64,000 nucleotides of DNA from Pseudomonas arcuscaelestis. Lineage in GTDB: Bacteria; Pseudomonadota; Gammaproteobacteria; Pseudomonadales; Pseudomonadaceae. The stretch is taken from the NCBI RefSeq assembly GCF_016881005.1, contig NZ_JACOPV010000011.1, positions 179,553 to 243,552 on the forward strand, written 5' to 3'. This document shows positions 17,379-25,698 of this stretch, piece after piece (position 1 is the first letter of the stretch; every line of letters begins with the position of its first letter). A program made the position numbers and the translations under genes. The notes under the pieces were generated by a model. That model made no database searches. It saw only the letters and a program-made list of their open reading frames with translations, and had not been told where the DNA came from.

Positions 17379-17858
17379 TCACAGCATGAGGGTCAACTGG
17401 CACTCGTAGCCCTGGCGAGCCCGATAGCCATTGCCAGAATCAACCCAACCGGTGGCCCGATAAAGTGCCAGCGCTGCGTCGTTGTTGGGCTCCACCGATA
17501 ATTGCAGGCGGCGCACACCGGGCCACAAATCGCGAACCAGATCGGGAATGGCCTGCATGCAGAATCGCCCCAAGCCGCGGCCCTGAACCCTTCGATCCAC
17601 TTGCAAGGCGTTGATCGCCGCCGCATCGGCAGCGGCCCAAGGCGGAAGAAACGCGCCACGCTGGAGCAACAGGAACCCTCGTGGCACGCTATCGAGCAAC
17701 AACGCCACACCGCGCATGTCATCACTGTCGATACTTAAAAGAATGTACAACGCGCTGGAAATATCCCCGGCATAGCGTCGCTGCTCTGCGCTGACTTCGA
17801 TGTCGATCAGTTGATCGCGCTGGGTCTGGCTCAGGTCACGGTAGTCAATCAGTTGCAC
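17379..17858 (-). CDS. GNAT-family N-acetyltransferase
   Basis: Acetyltransferase of 159 aa. The acetyl-CoA pyrophosphate loop is VQGRGLGRF (R/Q-x-x-G-x-G) following the strand ALQVDRRV, and the C-terminal strand-helix LSVEPNNDAALALYRATGW is typical of GNATs. The substrate (small molecule, peptide or protein N-terminus) cannot be told. It is divergent from the purine permease at 18071 and convergent with the MFS gene. Confidence 0.85.
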   Translation of the reverse strand: MQLIDYRDLSQTQRDQLIDIEVSAEQRRYAGDISSALYILLSIDSDDMRGVALLLDSVPRGFLLLQRGAFLPPWAAADAAAINALQVDRRVQGRGLGRFCMQAIPDLVRDLWPGVRRLQLSVEPNNDAALALYRATGWVDSGNGYRARQGYECQLTLML

Positions 17859-18070
17859 AGCGGCTGCTCATGGGGTGATGGAGGGATCGGTGCAGAATTT
17901 GTAGATATCTGTAGTGTATCGCGACATTAATTACCGCTCGCCGAGCATGCTGGTATGATGCGCGGCTTTTTTGCGGCCCATTCAAAATCCACATACCGTC
18001 CGGTACGGTCTGTGCTTTGCTGATGGGGTCGATACATTCACGGCGCCGGGGCGCGCCACGGGGAGCAGGC

Positions 18071-19366
18071 ATGCTGGAAAGGCTGTTTCAACTAAAAGCA
18101 CACAACACCAATGTCCGCACCGAAATTCTCGCGGGCGTCACTACCTTCCTGGCCATGGCCTATATCCTGTTCGTCAACCCGAGCATTCTCGGCGAGACAG
18201 GCATGGATAAAGGTGCACTGTTCGTCGCTACCTGCCTGGCTGCCGCCATCGGTTCGACGACCATGGGCTTGATCGCCAACTATCCGATCGCCCTGGCACC
18301 GGGCATGGGCTTGAACGCGTTCTTCACTTATACCGTGGTCCTGCATATGGGGCACACCTGGCAGGTGGCGTTGGGTGCGGTGTTCATTTCCGCCGTGCTG
18401 TTCTTCCTGCTGTCGATCTTTCGCATCCGTGAATGGATCGTCAACAGCATTCCGCTGCCCCTGCGCTCGGCTATTGCTGCAGGTATCGGCCTATTCCTGG
18501 CGCTGATCGCCTTGCATAATGCTGGCATCGTGGTGGATAACCCGGCGACCCTGGTGGGTCTGGGCGACCTCAAGCAGCCAGCGCCGATCCTCGCCACCCT
18601 GGGCTTCTTCCTGATCGTCGCCCTGGAAGCGATGAAAGTGCGTGGTGCAGTGCTGATCGGCATTCTGGCGGTGACCGTGGCGTCGATCGTCATGGGTGTA
18701 ACCCCGTTCAATGGCGTCGTGTCGATGCCGCCATCGCTGGCCCCAACCTTCCTGCAACTGGACATCAAGGGGGCATTGGATGTTGGTCTGATCAGCGTCA
18801 TCTTCGCCTTCCTGTTCGTTGACCTGTTCGACAACTCCGGCACCCTGATCGGCGTAGCCAAGCGCGCCGGCCTGATGCGCAAAGATGGCCACATGCCGAA
18901 AATGGGCCGTGCCCTGATCGCCGACAGTACTGCGGCCATGGCCGGTTCCCTGCTCGGTACCTCGACCACCACCAGCTACATCGAATCGGCTGCGGGCGTG
19001 AGTGCTGGCGGACGCACGGGTCTGACAGCCATCGTGGTTGCCGTCCTGTTCCTCCTGGCGCTGTTCTTCGCCCCACTGGCCGGCAGTGTTCCAGCTTTCG
19101 CCACCGCTCCGGCACTGTTGTTCGTCGCCGTTTTGATGGCCTCGGGCCTGGCTGAAATAAACTGGGACGACATTACCGAGGCAGCCCCCGTGGTCGTGAC
19201 CGCGCTGGCCATGCCGCTGACCTACTCGATTGCCAACGGCATCGCTTTCGGTTTCATTTCCTGGACCGCGATCAAGTTGCTCTCCGGTCGTCGCCATGAC
19301 CTTAACGCAGCCCTGGTGATTCTTTCGATCCTGTTCGTCATCAAGCTGGGCTGGTTCAACGCATGA
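18071..19366 (+). CDS. AzgA-type purine (adenine/guanine/hypoxanthine) permease
   Basis: NCS2-superfamily permease of the AzgA/GhxP branch, 431 aa and 12 or more hydrophobic segments. The N-terminus AHNTNVRTEILAGVTTFLAMAYI and the motif GTSTTTSYIESAAGVSAGGRTGL are diagnostic. Likely function is proton-coupled uptake of adenine, guanine or hypoxanthine. ATG 18071 is chosen (MLERLFQLKAHNT), with GGGAGCAGGC upstream; the open frame begins earlier at a TTG (18017) without support. Its stop overlaps the trmA start by 4 nt (ATGA), so the two are translationally coupled. Confidence 0.92.
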   Translation: MLERLFQLKAHNTNVRTEILAGVTTFLAMAYILFVNPSILGETGMDKGALFVATCLAAAIGSTTMGLIANYPIALAPGMGLNAFFTYTVVLHMGHTWQVALGAVFISAVLFFLLSIFRIREWIVNSIPLPLRSAIAAGIGLFLALIALHNAGIVVDNPATLVGLGDLKQPAPILATLGFFLIVALEAMKVRGAVLIGILAVTVASIVMGVTPFNGVVSMPPSLAPTFLQLDIKGALDVGLISVIFAFLFVDLFDNSGTLIGVAKRAGLMRKDGHMPKMGRALIADSTAAMAGSLLGTSTTTSYIESAAGVSAGGRTGLTAIVVAVLFLLALFFAPLAGSVPAFATAPALLFVAVLMASGLAEINWDDITEAAPVVVTALAMPLTYSIANGIAFGFISWTAIKLLSGRRHDLNAALVILSILFVIKLGWFNA

Positions 19367-20448
19367 GTGCTGTATTAGACCCTTCGAACTACACCCAGCA
19401 ACTCGACGCCAAGGCTGCACGCCTGCGCGAGTTGCTGGCGCCTTTTGATGCACCCGAGCCTGCGGTGTTTGATTCGCCACGCGAGCACTATCGCCTGCGT
19501 GCCGAATTTCGCCTGTGGCGTGAGAACGAACAACGTTTCTACGCAATGTTCGCCCCGGGCGAGAAGCACACGCCGATCCTGATCGAAGACTTCCCGATTG
19601 CCAGCCTGCGTATCAATGATTTGATGCCGCGGCTCAAGGCTGCATGGCAAGCCAGTTCGGCACTGAGTTTCAAGCTGTTCCAGGTGGAGTTTCTCACCAC
19701 GCTGGCCGGCGATGCGATGATCACCCTGTGCTATCACCGCCCTCTGGACGAGCACTGGGAGGCAGCGGCGCAGCAACTGGCCAAAGACCTTGACGTAAGC
19801 ATCATTGGTCGCTCCAAGGGCAAACGCCTGGTGATCGGACGCGACTACGCAGTCGAGGAACTGCAGGTCGCCGGCCGTAGCTTCCGCTATCGCCAGCCTG
19901 AAGGCGCGTTCACCCAGCCCAACGGTACGGTGAACCAGAAGATGCTCAACTGGGCCTACGAGGCGCTCGGCGAGCGTCAGGACGACTTGCTTGAGTTGTA
20001 CTGTGGCAACGGCAACTTCACCCTGCCGTTGGCGACGCGGGTGCGCAAAGTGCTGGCCACCGAGATCAGCAAGACCTCGGTCAACGCCGCCTTGCACAAC
20101 CTCGATGACAACGGCGTGAATAACGTGCGCCTGGTACGACTATCTGCCGAAGAACTGACCGAAGCATTGAACGAGGTGCGTCCATTCCGTCGCCTCGAAG
20201 GCATCGACCTCAAGAGCTACCAGTTCGGCAGCGTCTTCGTTGATCCGCCGCGTGCCGGTATGGACCCGGATACCTGCGAACTGACCCGACGCTTCGACAA
20301 TATCCTGTACATCTCTTGCAACCCGGAAACCCTCGCGGCGAACATCGCCCAATTGCACGACACCCACCGCATCGAGCGCTGCGCGCTGTTCGATCAGTTC
20401 CCGTATACCCACCACATGGAAAGTGGTGTGTTGCTGGTTCGACGCTAA
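19363..20448 (+). CDS. trmA: tRNA (uracil-5-)-methyltransferase
   Basis: Forms 5-methyluridine (T54) in the T-loop of tRNAs. At 361 aa it is the usual length. Visible are the RNA-binding AEFRLWRENEQRFYAMF region, the SAM motif LELYCGNGNFTLPLA, the catalytic cysteine in ISCNPETLA, and the general base region DQFPYTHHMESGVLL. It overlaps the purine permease by 4 nt and ends just before two adjacent hairpins that separate it from the convergent phosphatase-family gene. Confidence 0.97.
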   Translation: MSAVLDPSNYTQQLDAKAARLRELLAPFDAPEPAVFDSPREHYRLRAEFRLWRENEQRFYAMFAPGEKHTPILIEDFPIASLRINDLMPRLKAAWQASSALSFKLFQVEFLTTLAGDAMITLCYHRPLDEHWEAAAQQLAKDLDVSIIGRSKGKRLVIGRDYAVEELQVAGRSFRYRQPEGAFTQPNGTVNQKMLNWAYEALGERQDDLLELYCGNGNFTLPLATRVRKVLATEISKTSVNAALHNLDDNGVNNVRLVRLSAEELTEALNEVRPFRRLEGIDLKSYQFGSVFVDPPRAGMDPDTCELTRRFDNILYISCNPETLAANIAQLHDTHRIERCALFDQFPYTHHMESGVLLVRR

Positions 20449-20456
20449 CTAGGTAA

Positions 20457-20499
20457 GCGCGGGGCAAGCCCGCGCCGCCTGCGCTAATCCGCGCAGGCG
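20457..20499. terminator. Two adjacent hairpins between convergent trmA and phosphatase-family gene
   Basis: GCGCGGG/CCCGCGC (20457-20475) and CGCCTGCGC/GCGCAGGCG (20476-20499) are perfect stems placed side by side. Neither is followed by a T tract, so they may act as a transcription barrier or RNA stabiliser rather than a classical terminator. Confidence 0.6.
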
Positions 20500-20503
20500 T
20501 GGA

Positions 20504-21670
20504 TTAGCGCAGCGCCCCTGAACACATCAGCAACGGCACCAACTGGTCGTCATCGGTCAACGCGCCGTGGTGCCCACGCCACTGGCTGGCGTGTTTTTCC
20601 ATTTCACTGCGAATAATTCCACCGGCCCCTGTTGGCACCACGATCAGGTCGCCAATCCGCGCCTCGGCATCGCTGAGCAGTACATCACCGAACAGTCCTG
20701 CAGAGATGGCCTGGGCCTTGGAAAACACCCGATAATCGTCACCCAGACGATTTTGCCAACGTTCGTGCACCCGGTCCTGCTGTGCAGGGACATACAAATA
20801 ACGCGCACGCACATCCCCGGCAATCGCGCGTACGCCCTCCTGCAACACCGGGTCTGAGTCGAAGTCGCGCACCTGCTCGCTATCGAGCGTCAACATTCCA
20901 TGATCCGCGATCACCATGACCTGCGCCCGCTCCGGCAACTTGCTGACAATGGCTTGCGCCAATTGATCAGCAATTTCCAGTTGTTTGAGCCACGCCTGCG
21001 AACCTGGCCCGAACAAATGCCCGGCAAAGTCCAGGTCGCCGAAATAGGCAAAGCAAAAAGACGGTTCGCCGCCTTCCAGCGCTGTGTTGATCAAGTCTGG
21101 ATAGGCGTCGTAAGCAGGCGCCGGAAGAATCCGCCCGGCCTTGTAGATTGCCCTGCTGAAATCCGAATTGGCATAGCGACCCAGCATGACGGTACTGATG
21201 GCTATGCCCTGGGCGCTGGCTAGGCTCCAAGCGTCGGGAGGCGCAATGAAGGACTCGGGGGAAGGTGCTGCAGCAGGCTGCACGTCAGCTTGCAGGGCCG
21301 CAGTAGTCCAGGACAGCGGCGACAACTCGGTCTGCTCGTCCAGGGCAAAGCTGCAACCGACTATGCCATGGGCGCCACTGCCCAGCCCGGAAGTTACCGA
21401 GGCAAGGCTTGCGGCAGTCGTCGCCGGGAAGCCCACGCGAAAGTGCGAGTCCGGTTGCATCAGCGAGACCAGAAACGGTGCATGCCGGGCGTGAGCCCGC
21501 AACAGATTCCAGCCCAAGCCGTCAATCAACAGCAAGCAGGTCGCCTGAGAGCGGTCGAGGCGGAAATTGTTACGCAAACCCCGCCCTCCCAGCGCGGCAA
21601 AGATCGATTGGGTCAGGTTGGCCAGGCCTGGCCAGGTCGCCCCCATCAACTGCGAGTCTCTGAGCGGCAT
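20504..21670 (-). CDS. Alkaline-phosphatase-superfamily phosphodiesterase/nucleotide pyrophosphatase
   Basis: A 388-aa cytoplasmic-looking protein with the metal-binding layout of the type I phosphodiesterase/nucleotide pyrophosphatase family: the first aspartate in LLLIDGLGWN, the nucleophile threonine in FPATTAASLASV, Asp-His in VIADHGML, and a final histidine in RGHHGALTDDDQ. The natural substrate is unknown. ATG 21670 with GGAGGG upstream is preferred; the open frame extends further. No signal peptide is seen. It is divergent from the quinate dehydrogenase gene, sharing a 164-bp promoter region. Confidence 0.82.
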   Translation of the reverse strand: MPLRDSQLMGATWPGLANLTQSIFAALGGRGLRNNFRLDRSQATCLLLIDGLGWNLLRAHARHAPFLVSLMQPDSHFRVGFPATTAASLASVTSGLGSGAHGIVGCSFALDEQTELSPLSWTTAALQADVQPAAAPSPESFIAPPDAWSLASAQGIAISTVMLGRYANSDFSRAIYKAGRILPAPAYDAYPDLINTALEGGEPSFCFAYFGDLDFAGHLFGPGSQAWLKQLEIADQLAQAIVSKLPERAQVMVIADHGMLTLDSEQVRDFDSDPVLQEGVRAIAGDVRARYLYVPAQQDRVHERWQNRLGDDYRVFSKAQAISAGLFGDVLLSDAEARIGDLIVVPTGAGGIIRSEMEKHASQWRGHHGALTDDDQLVPLLMCSGALR

Positions 21671-21755
21671 TGCCGTGTCTCCCTCCGTGGTCAAGTGCAG
21701 AACAGGTGTAGCACACGCTGTGCGATCAGCGCACAGAAAAGTGGGGCGCGGCGCT

Positions 21756-21778
21756 TTGACCAATTGACCAAATTAACC
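21756..21778. promoter_or_regulatory. Tandem TTGACCAA repeats upstream of the quinate/shikimate dehydrogenase
   Basis: Two exact TTGACCAA copies abut (21756-21771) and are followed by the related AATTAACC. They lie about 57-79 bp before the dehydrogenase start, a position suited to an activator or repressor site. No regulator can be assigned. Confidence 0.4.
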
Positions 21779-21834
21779 ATCCAGTACATTTTCAGGAAGC
21801 ATCTCTTCCCAAGAACAACAATGGAGTCAACCCG

Positions 21835-22695
21835 ATGAATCCGGTTACCTCTCCCGGCATTCTTGCCGGCCTGATCGGTGCAGGCATCCAGGCGTCACGC
21901 ACCCCGGCACTGCATGAGCACGAAGGCCGTGCATCAGGTCTGAACTACCTATATCGCTTGATCGACCTGGACGTCCTGAAGCTTGATAGCAGCGCCCTTG
22001 AACAGCTGCTTACCGCCGCCGAACGCATGGGATTCACCGGTTTGAACATCACGTTCCCGTGCAAGCAGGCAATTCTGCCACTGCTCGACGAGCTTTCCAC
22101 AGAAGCCCGCGGCATTGGTGCGGTCAACACTGTGGTGCTCAAGGATGGCAAGCGCATCGGTCACAACACTGACTGCCTGGGCTTTGCCGAAGGCTTTCGT
22201 CGAGGTCTGGCCGATGCTGCTCGTAGCAAAGTGGTGCAGATGGGAGCCGGCGGTGCAGGAGCAGCGGTAGCTCATGCACTACTGACAGAAAGTGTCGGGC
22301 AACTGTTCGTGTTCGACGTCGAGACAGCCCGCGCACAAGCCTTGGTAGACAACCTCAATGCGCACTTTCGCGGTGCCCCGGCGCGCATCGGTCATGATTT
22401 GCCAAGCGCCTTGAGCGACGCTGATGGCCTGGTCAACACCACGCCCCTGGGCATGGCCAAACTTCCGGGCACCCCCGTACCAAAAGCCTTGCTGCGGCCT
22501 GAGTTGTGGGTCGCGGAAATCGTCTACTTCCCGTTGCAAACAGAGCTGTTGCGTGACGCCCGAGCCTTGGGCTGCCGCACCCTGGATGGCTCGAGCATGG
22601 CCGTATTTCAGGCGGTGAAGGCATTTGAACTGTTCAGTGGCTTGAAGCCGAATGCGGCGCGCATGCTGGAACACTTCAACAGCATGGGAAGGTGA
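21835..22695 (+). CDS. Quinate/shikimate dehydrogenase (NAD-type, catabolic AroE paralogue)
   Basis: AroE-family oxidoreductase of 286 aa. The catalytic lysine is in NITFPCKQ and the partner aspartate in HNTDCLGFAEG; GAGGAGAAVAHAL is the nucleotide loop. The substrate motif reads S-R-T (QASRTPALHE) where biosynthetic AroE has S-x-S. Ser-x-Thr is the pattern of catabolic quinate/shikimate dehydrogenases such as that of Corynebacterium. An Asp (FVFDVE) after the second strand suggests NAD+ rather than NADP+. It would oxidise quinate to 3-dehydroquinate or shikimate to 3-dehydroshikimate, feeding the nearby quiC. Substrate and cofactor are inferred from motifs and context. Confidence 0.85.
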   Translation: MNPVTSPGILAGLIGAGIQASRTPALHEHEGRASGLNYLYRLIDLDVLKLDSSALEQLLTAAERMGFTGLNITFPCKQAILPLLDELSTEARGIGAVNTVVLKDGKRIGHNTDCLGFAEGFRRGLADAARSKVVQMGAGGAGAAVAHALLTESVGQLFVFDVETARAQALVDNLNAHFRGAPARIGHDLPSALSDADGLVNTTPLGMAKLPGTPVPKALLRPELWVAEIVYFPLQTELLRDARALGCRTLDGSSMAVFQAVKAFELFSGLKPNAARMLEHFNSMGR

Positions 22696-22744
22696 AGTGC
22701 AGCGCGGGGCAAGTCGTGTTGACCTGCTCCACGGCTGCAAAAGA

Positions 22745-23413
22745 TCACGCCTGCAAAAACTTGAGCACTGCCTCGCAAATCATTTCGCGGTGGCGCGCCT
22801 TGAGCGTCGCATCCTCGAAATCGACCTGGAACATCTCGCCAAAGGTGTTGCGATTTGAAACGCGATAGAAGCAGAAAGAGTTGATCAACAAGTGCACATC
22901 CAACGCCTCCAGGCCCTGGCGAAATACCCCCTCGGCAGCCCCGCGGCACAGTACTTCGTCAAGTGCCGCCAGCACGGTGCTGTTCATCGAGCGAATGGCC
23001 GATGAGCGCTTCACGTACTCAGCGTGATGCATGTTTTCGTTGCAGACGATGCGCACAAAATCGACGTTGCGATCATGGTGATCAAAAGTGAACTCCACCA
23101 GGCGCCGGATGCCTTGACGCGGCTCCAGCTCGGCCAGGTGCAAGCTGCTCTCGGTATTGCGTATATCACCGTAGAGTTTCTCCAGCACCTCCACGTACAG
23201 CTGCTCCTTGCTGTTGAAGTAGTAATAGATCATGCGCTTGGACGTTTGCGTGCGCTCGGCAATGGCATCGACCCGCGCCCCTGCGAGGCCCTCTTGGACA
23301 AACTCGCTGATAGCCGCCTGAAGAATATTCTCGCGGGTCTTTTCCGGATTGTTCTTGCGACCCTTGCGCGCCCCTGGTGTAGAGGCGGCGCAGAGTGCTG
23401 GAGTAGTTGTCAT
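22745..23413 (-). CDS. TetR-family regulator of the quinate/shikimate cluster
   Basis: Regulator of 222 aa: a basic N-terminal leader (GARKGRKNNPEKTRENIL), a TetR HTH (ARVDAIAERTQTSKRMIYYYFNSKEQLY) and a ligand-binding C-terminal domain resembling the TetR_C domain of RutR-like proteins. It lies downstream of quiC on the same strand, 77 bp from its stop, and opposite the dehydrogenase. The perfect palindrome at 25478-25491 before quiC is a good candidate operator. The ligand may be quinate, shikimate, dehydroshikimate or protocatechuate; this is inference from neighbours. Confidence 0.85.
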   Translation of the reverse strand: MTTTPALCAASTPGARKGRKNNPEKTRENILQAAISEFVQEGLAGARVDAIAERTQTSKRMIYYYFNSKEQLYVEVLEKLYGDIRNTESSLHLAELEPRQGIRRLVEFTFDHHDRNVDFVRIVCNENMHHAEYVKRSSAIRSMNSTVLAALDEVLCRGAAEGVFRQGLEALDVHLLINSFCFYRVSNRNTFGEMFQVDFEDATLKARHREMICEAVLKFLQA

Positions 23414-23490
23414 ACGGGACTCGTGGCCAACAATTAACCCGGCGATTATGAGCTGCAGGGCACAAGGAAGAAAGCCTGCAGCCCAACCCT

Positions 23491-25398
23491 CTACAAACGT
23501 GCTGGCGACTGCACGCCTGTGCGCGCCTTGGCCATGGCTGCCAGACGCACCGCGACATTGGCTGCGCCATAGCCGCTGTAGCCATCGCGCCGCTGCAACA
23601 CTTCAAAGAAGAAGCGCTCCTCGAACGGCTCGGTGTAGACGTGAAACAGCTCCCCGCCCTGGGCATCACGATCGTAAAGCACATTGTAGTAGGCCAGCTC
23701 GCTGAGAAACTCATCATCGAAGTCGAAGCGTGCAGCCAGGTCGTCGTAATAGTTGAGCGGAATGTCGAGCAAGGCCACGCCGGCCTCTTTGGCCTGTTTT
23801 ACCGCAGCAAAGATGTCATCGCACTCAAAGGCGATGTGGTGCACACCCGAGCCGCGATAGTGAGATAGCGCATGGGCAATGGCAGTATTGCGATTCTCCG
23901 AGATGTTCAAGGGCAGACGTATCGAACTGCAACGACTGCGCAAAGCACGGCTCTTGACCAGGCCATAGGGATCGGGCAACACCACTTCGTCATCGGCGGT
24001 GAAATCCAGCACGCTTTTATAGAACAGCGCCCAGCTGTCCAGGCCATCAGCGGGCAACGCCAGGGCCATGTGATCGATGCGTTTGAGACCCAGGCCTTTG
24101 CCTGAGGCTTGCACTTGGCTGAAGTCGGTATCGTAGATAGTTCGACCCAGCGCATCCTGATCGACCAGGTAGATCAGGCTGCCATCTGGAGCACGTACAG
24201 CTGCCAGTTCACGCTCATTCGGGCCGACCAGACCACGATAAGGTTGGCCCTGGTAAGCAACCGCTCGTGCCAAAGCCTGCGCGCTGTCCTTGACCCGGAT
24301 TGCGGTGGCACACAACGACGGACCATGACTCTCGAAAAAGTTGTGCGCAAACGAATAGGGCTCGGCATTGAGGATCAAATTGATATCGCCCTGACGCAAC
24401 AAGCTGACATTCTTCGAACGGTGCGCACCGGCGCGGCTGAACCCCAGACGCTCCAGCCAATTGCCAAGCTTGGCTCCCAGGGCATCATCCACCGCGAACT
24501 CAAGGAACTCGATCCCATCGTAGGCATTGGCCGCAGGAGGCGCGAACAACAGATCATCGAGCGGCTGCCGAGCCTGCTGTTCAAGACGCTGGCGAGTCTT
24601 TTCCTCAAGGTACAGCAGCGAACGCAGGCCATCGGCTGCATTGGCCCTGGGCGGCGCGGCGCGAAAGCCATCGTTGAAGATTTCCAGCGACAAGGGCCCA
24701 CGGTAACCACTGGCCAGAATCGGTGCCAAAAAGCCTGCCAGGTCAAACTCGCCCTGCCCCGGGAAACAGCGAAAATGGCGGCTCCACTCCAGCACATCCA
24801 TCGCCAGCAGCGGCGCGTCGGCCATCTGCACGAAAAAAATCTTGTCCCCGGGGACCTGGGCAATTGCCGCAGGATCGCCCTTGAGCGACAAGGTATGAAA
24901 ACTGTCGAGAATCATCCCCAGGCTTGGATGATCCGCAGCCTGGACGATTTTCCAGACCTGCTGCCAGGTGTTTACATGGCGTCCCCAGGCCAGCGCCTCG
25001 TAACCGATTCGCAGGCCACGCGCACCTGCTCGTTCCGCCAGCAGGCGCAGATCATCAACCAGCAACTGACGCTCGCCCAAAGAGTCGGCGGCGACATTGC
25101 TGCACACCAGCACCAGGTCGGTTTCCAGTTCCTGCATCAAGTCGAACTTGCGCTCGGCGCGATCCAGATTGCGCCCCAGACGATCACGACGGCAGCCTTC
25201 AAAATCTCGAAACGGTTGGAACAGGCTGATGGTCAGACCCAGGTCGGCGCAGCGCTGGCGAATTTCTCGCGGGCTGCCGGCGTAGTACAGCAGGTCATTT
25301 TCAAAGATCTCGACCCCATCGAAGCCCGCCGCAGCGATAGCTTCAAGTTTCTCCGGCAGGGTACCGCTCAAGGATACGGTGGCAATCGAACGCTGCAT
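23491..25398 (-). CDS. quiC: 3-Dehydroshikimate dehydratase with fused HPPD-like domain
   Basis: Two-domain enzyme of 635 aa. Residues 1 to about 280 form an AP-endonuclease-2/xylose-isomerase TIM barrel with candidate metal ligands in GYEALAWG, LDSFH, FVQMAD and SLEIF; this half converts 3-dehydroshikimate to protocatechuate. The C-terminal half resembles 4-hydroxyphenylpyruvate dioxygenase (DHMALALP, GVHHIAFECDD, FEERFFFEVLQRRDGY). The fusion matches the QuiC1 type known from Pseudomonas; such genes are often misnamed HPPD. The start ATG 25398 (MQRSIATVSLSG) is preferred over the longer frame to 25617. It lies opposite the MFS importer, with a palindromic operator between them. Confidence 0.93.
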   Translation of the reverse strand: MQRSIATVSLSGTLPEKLEAIAAAGFDGVEIFENDLLYYAGSPREIRQRCADLGLTISLFQPFRDFEGCRRDRLGRNLDRAERKFDLMQELETDLVLVCSNVAADSLGERQLLVDDLRLLAERAGARGLRIGYEALAWGRHVNTWQQVWKIVQAADHPSLGMILDSFHTLSLKGDPAAIAQVPGDKIFFVQMADAPLLAMDVLEWSRHFRCFPGQGEFDLAGFLAPILASGYRGPLSLEIFNDGFRAAPPRANAADGLRSLLYLEEKTRQRLEQQARQPLDDLLFAPPAANAYDGIEFLEFAVDDALGAKLGNWLERLGFSRAGAHRSKNVSLLRQGDINLILNAEPYSFAHNFFESHGPSLCATAIRVKDSAQALARAVAYQGQPYRGLVGPNERELAAVRAPDGSLIYLVDQDALGRTIYDTDFSQVQASGKGLGLKRIDHMALALPADGLDSWALFYKSVLDFTADDEVVLPDPYGLVKSRALRSRCSSIRLPLNISENRNTAIAHALSHYRGSGVHHIAFECDDIFAAVKQAKEAGVALLDIPLNYYDDLAARFDFDDEFLSELAYYNVLYDRDAQGGELFHVYTEPFEERFFFEVLQRRDGYSGYGAANVAVRLAAMAKARTGVQSPARL

Positions 25399-25477
25399 TT
25401 TTATGGCTCCGATGGGCAGGCAATACCCGGATATCGCGATTATTGGAGCTGAGCACTTTTTGCTCAATAAAAAAGGG

Positions 25478-25491
25478 ACTAACCGGTTAGT
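25478..25491. promoter_or_regulatory. Perfect palindrome ACTAACCGGTTAGT, candidate TetR operator
   Basis: This 14-bp perfect palindrome lies 80 bp before quiC and 207 bp before the divergent MFS gene, in their shared 300-bp intergenic region. It has the form of TetR-family operators, and a TetR gene is the next gene after quiC. The rest of the gap shows no other feature I can support. Confidence 0.7.
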
Positions 25492-25698
25492 TTTGTGTTC
25501 GATTATCGCCCATAATAGCGATCCACGAATTGACCCGTTTTTGACCACAGGCGCACCATTTCGACACAGGGCAACGCGATCCACGGGCCAAAAGCTCATT
25601 GACGCTTGCCGTTTCAATCGACAGCCGGCACCCCGGCGGCTTTGAGCATTGCGTCACCAGGCTTGACCCATAAACATAAAAATACGGGTAACCTTCCC

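Noticed and set aside
24109..25452. 447-codon open frame antisense to quiC
   Set aside because: Shadow of quiC, which has clear domains on the other strand.
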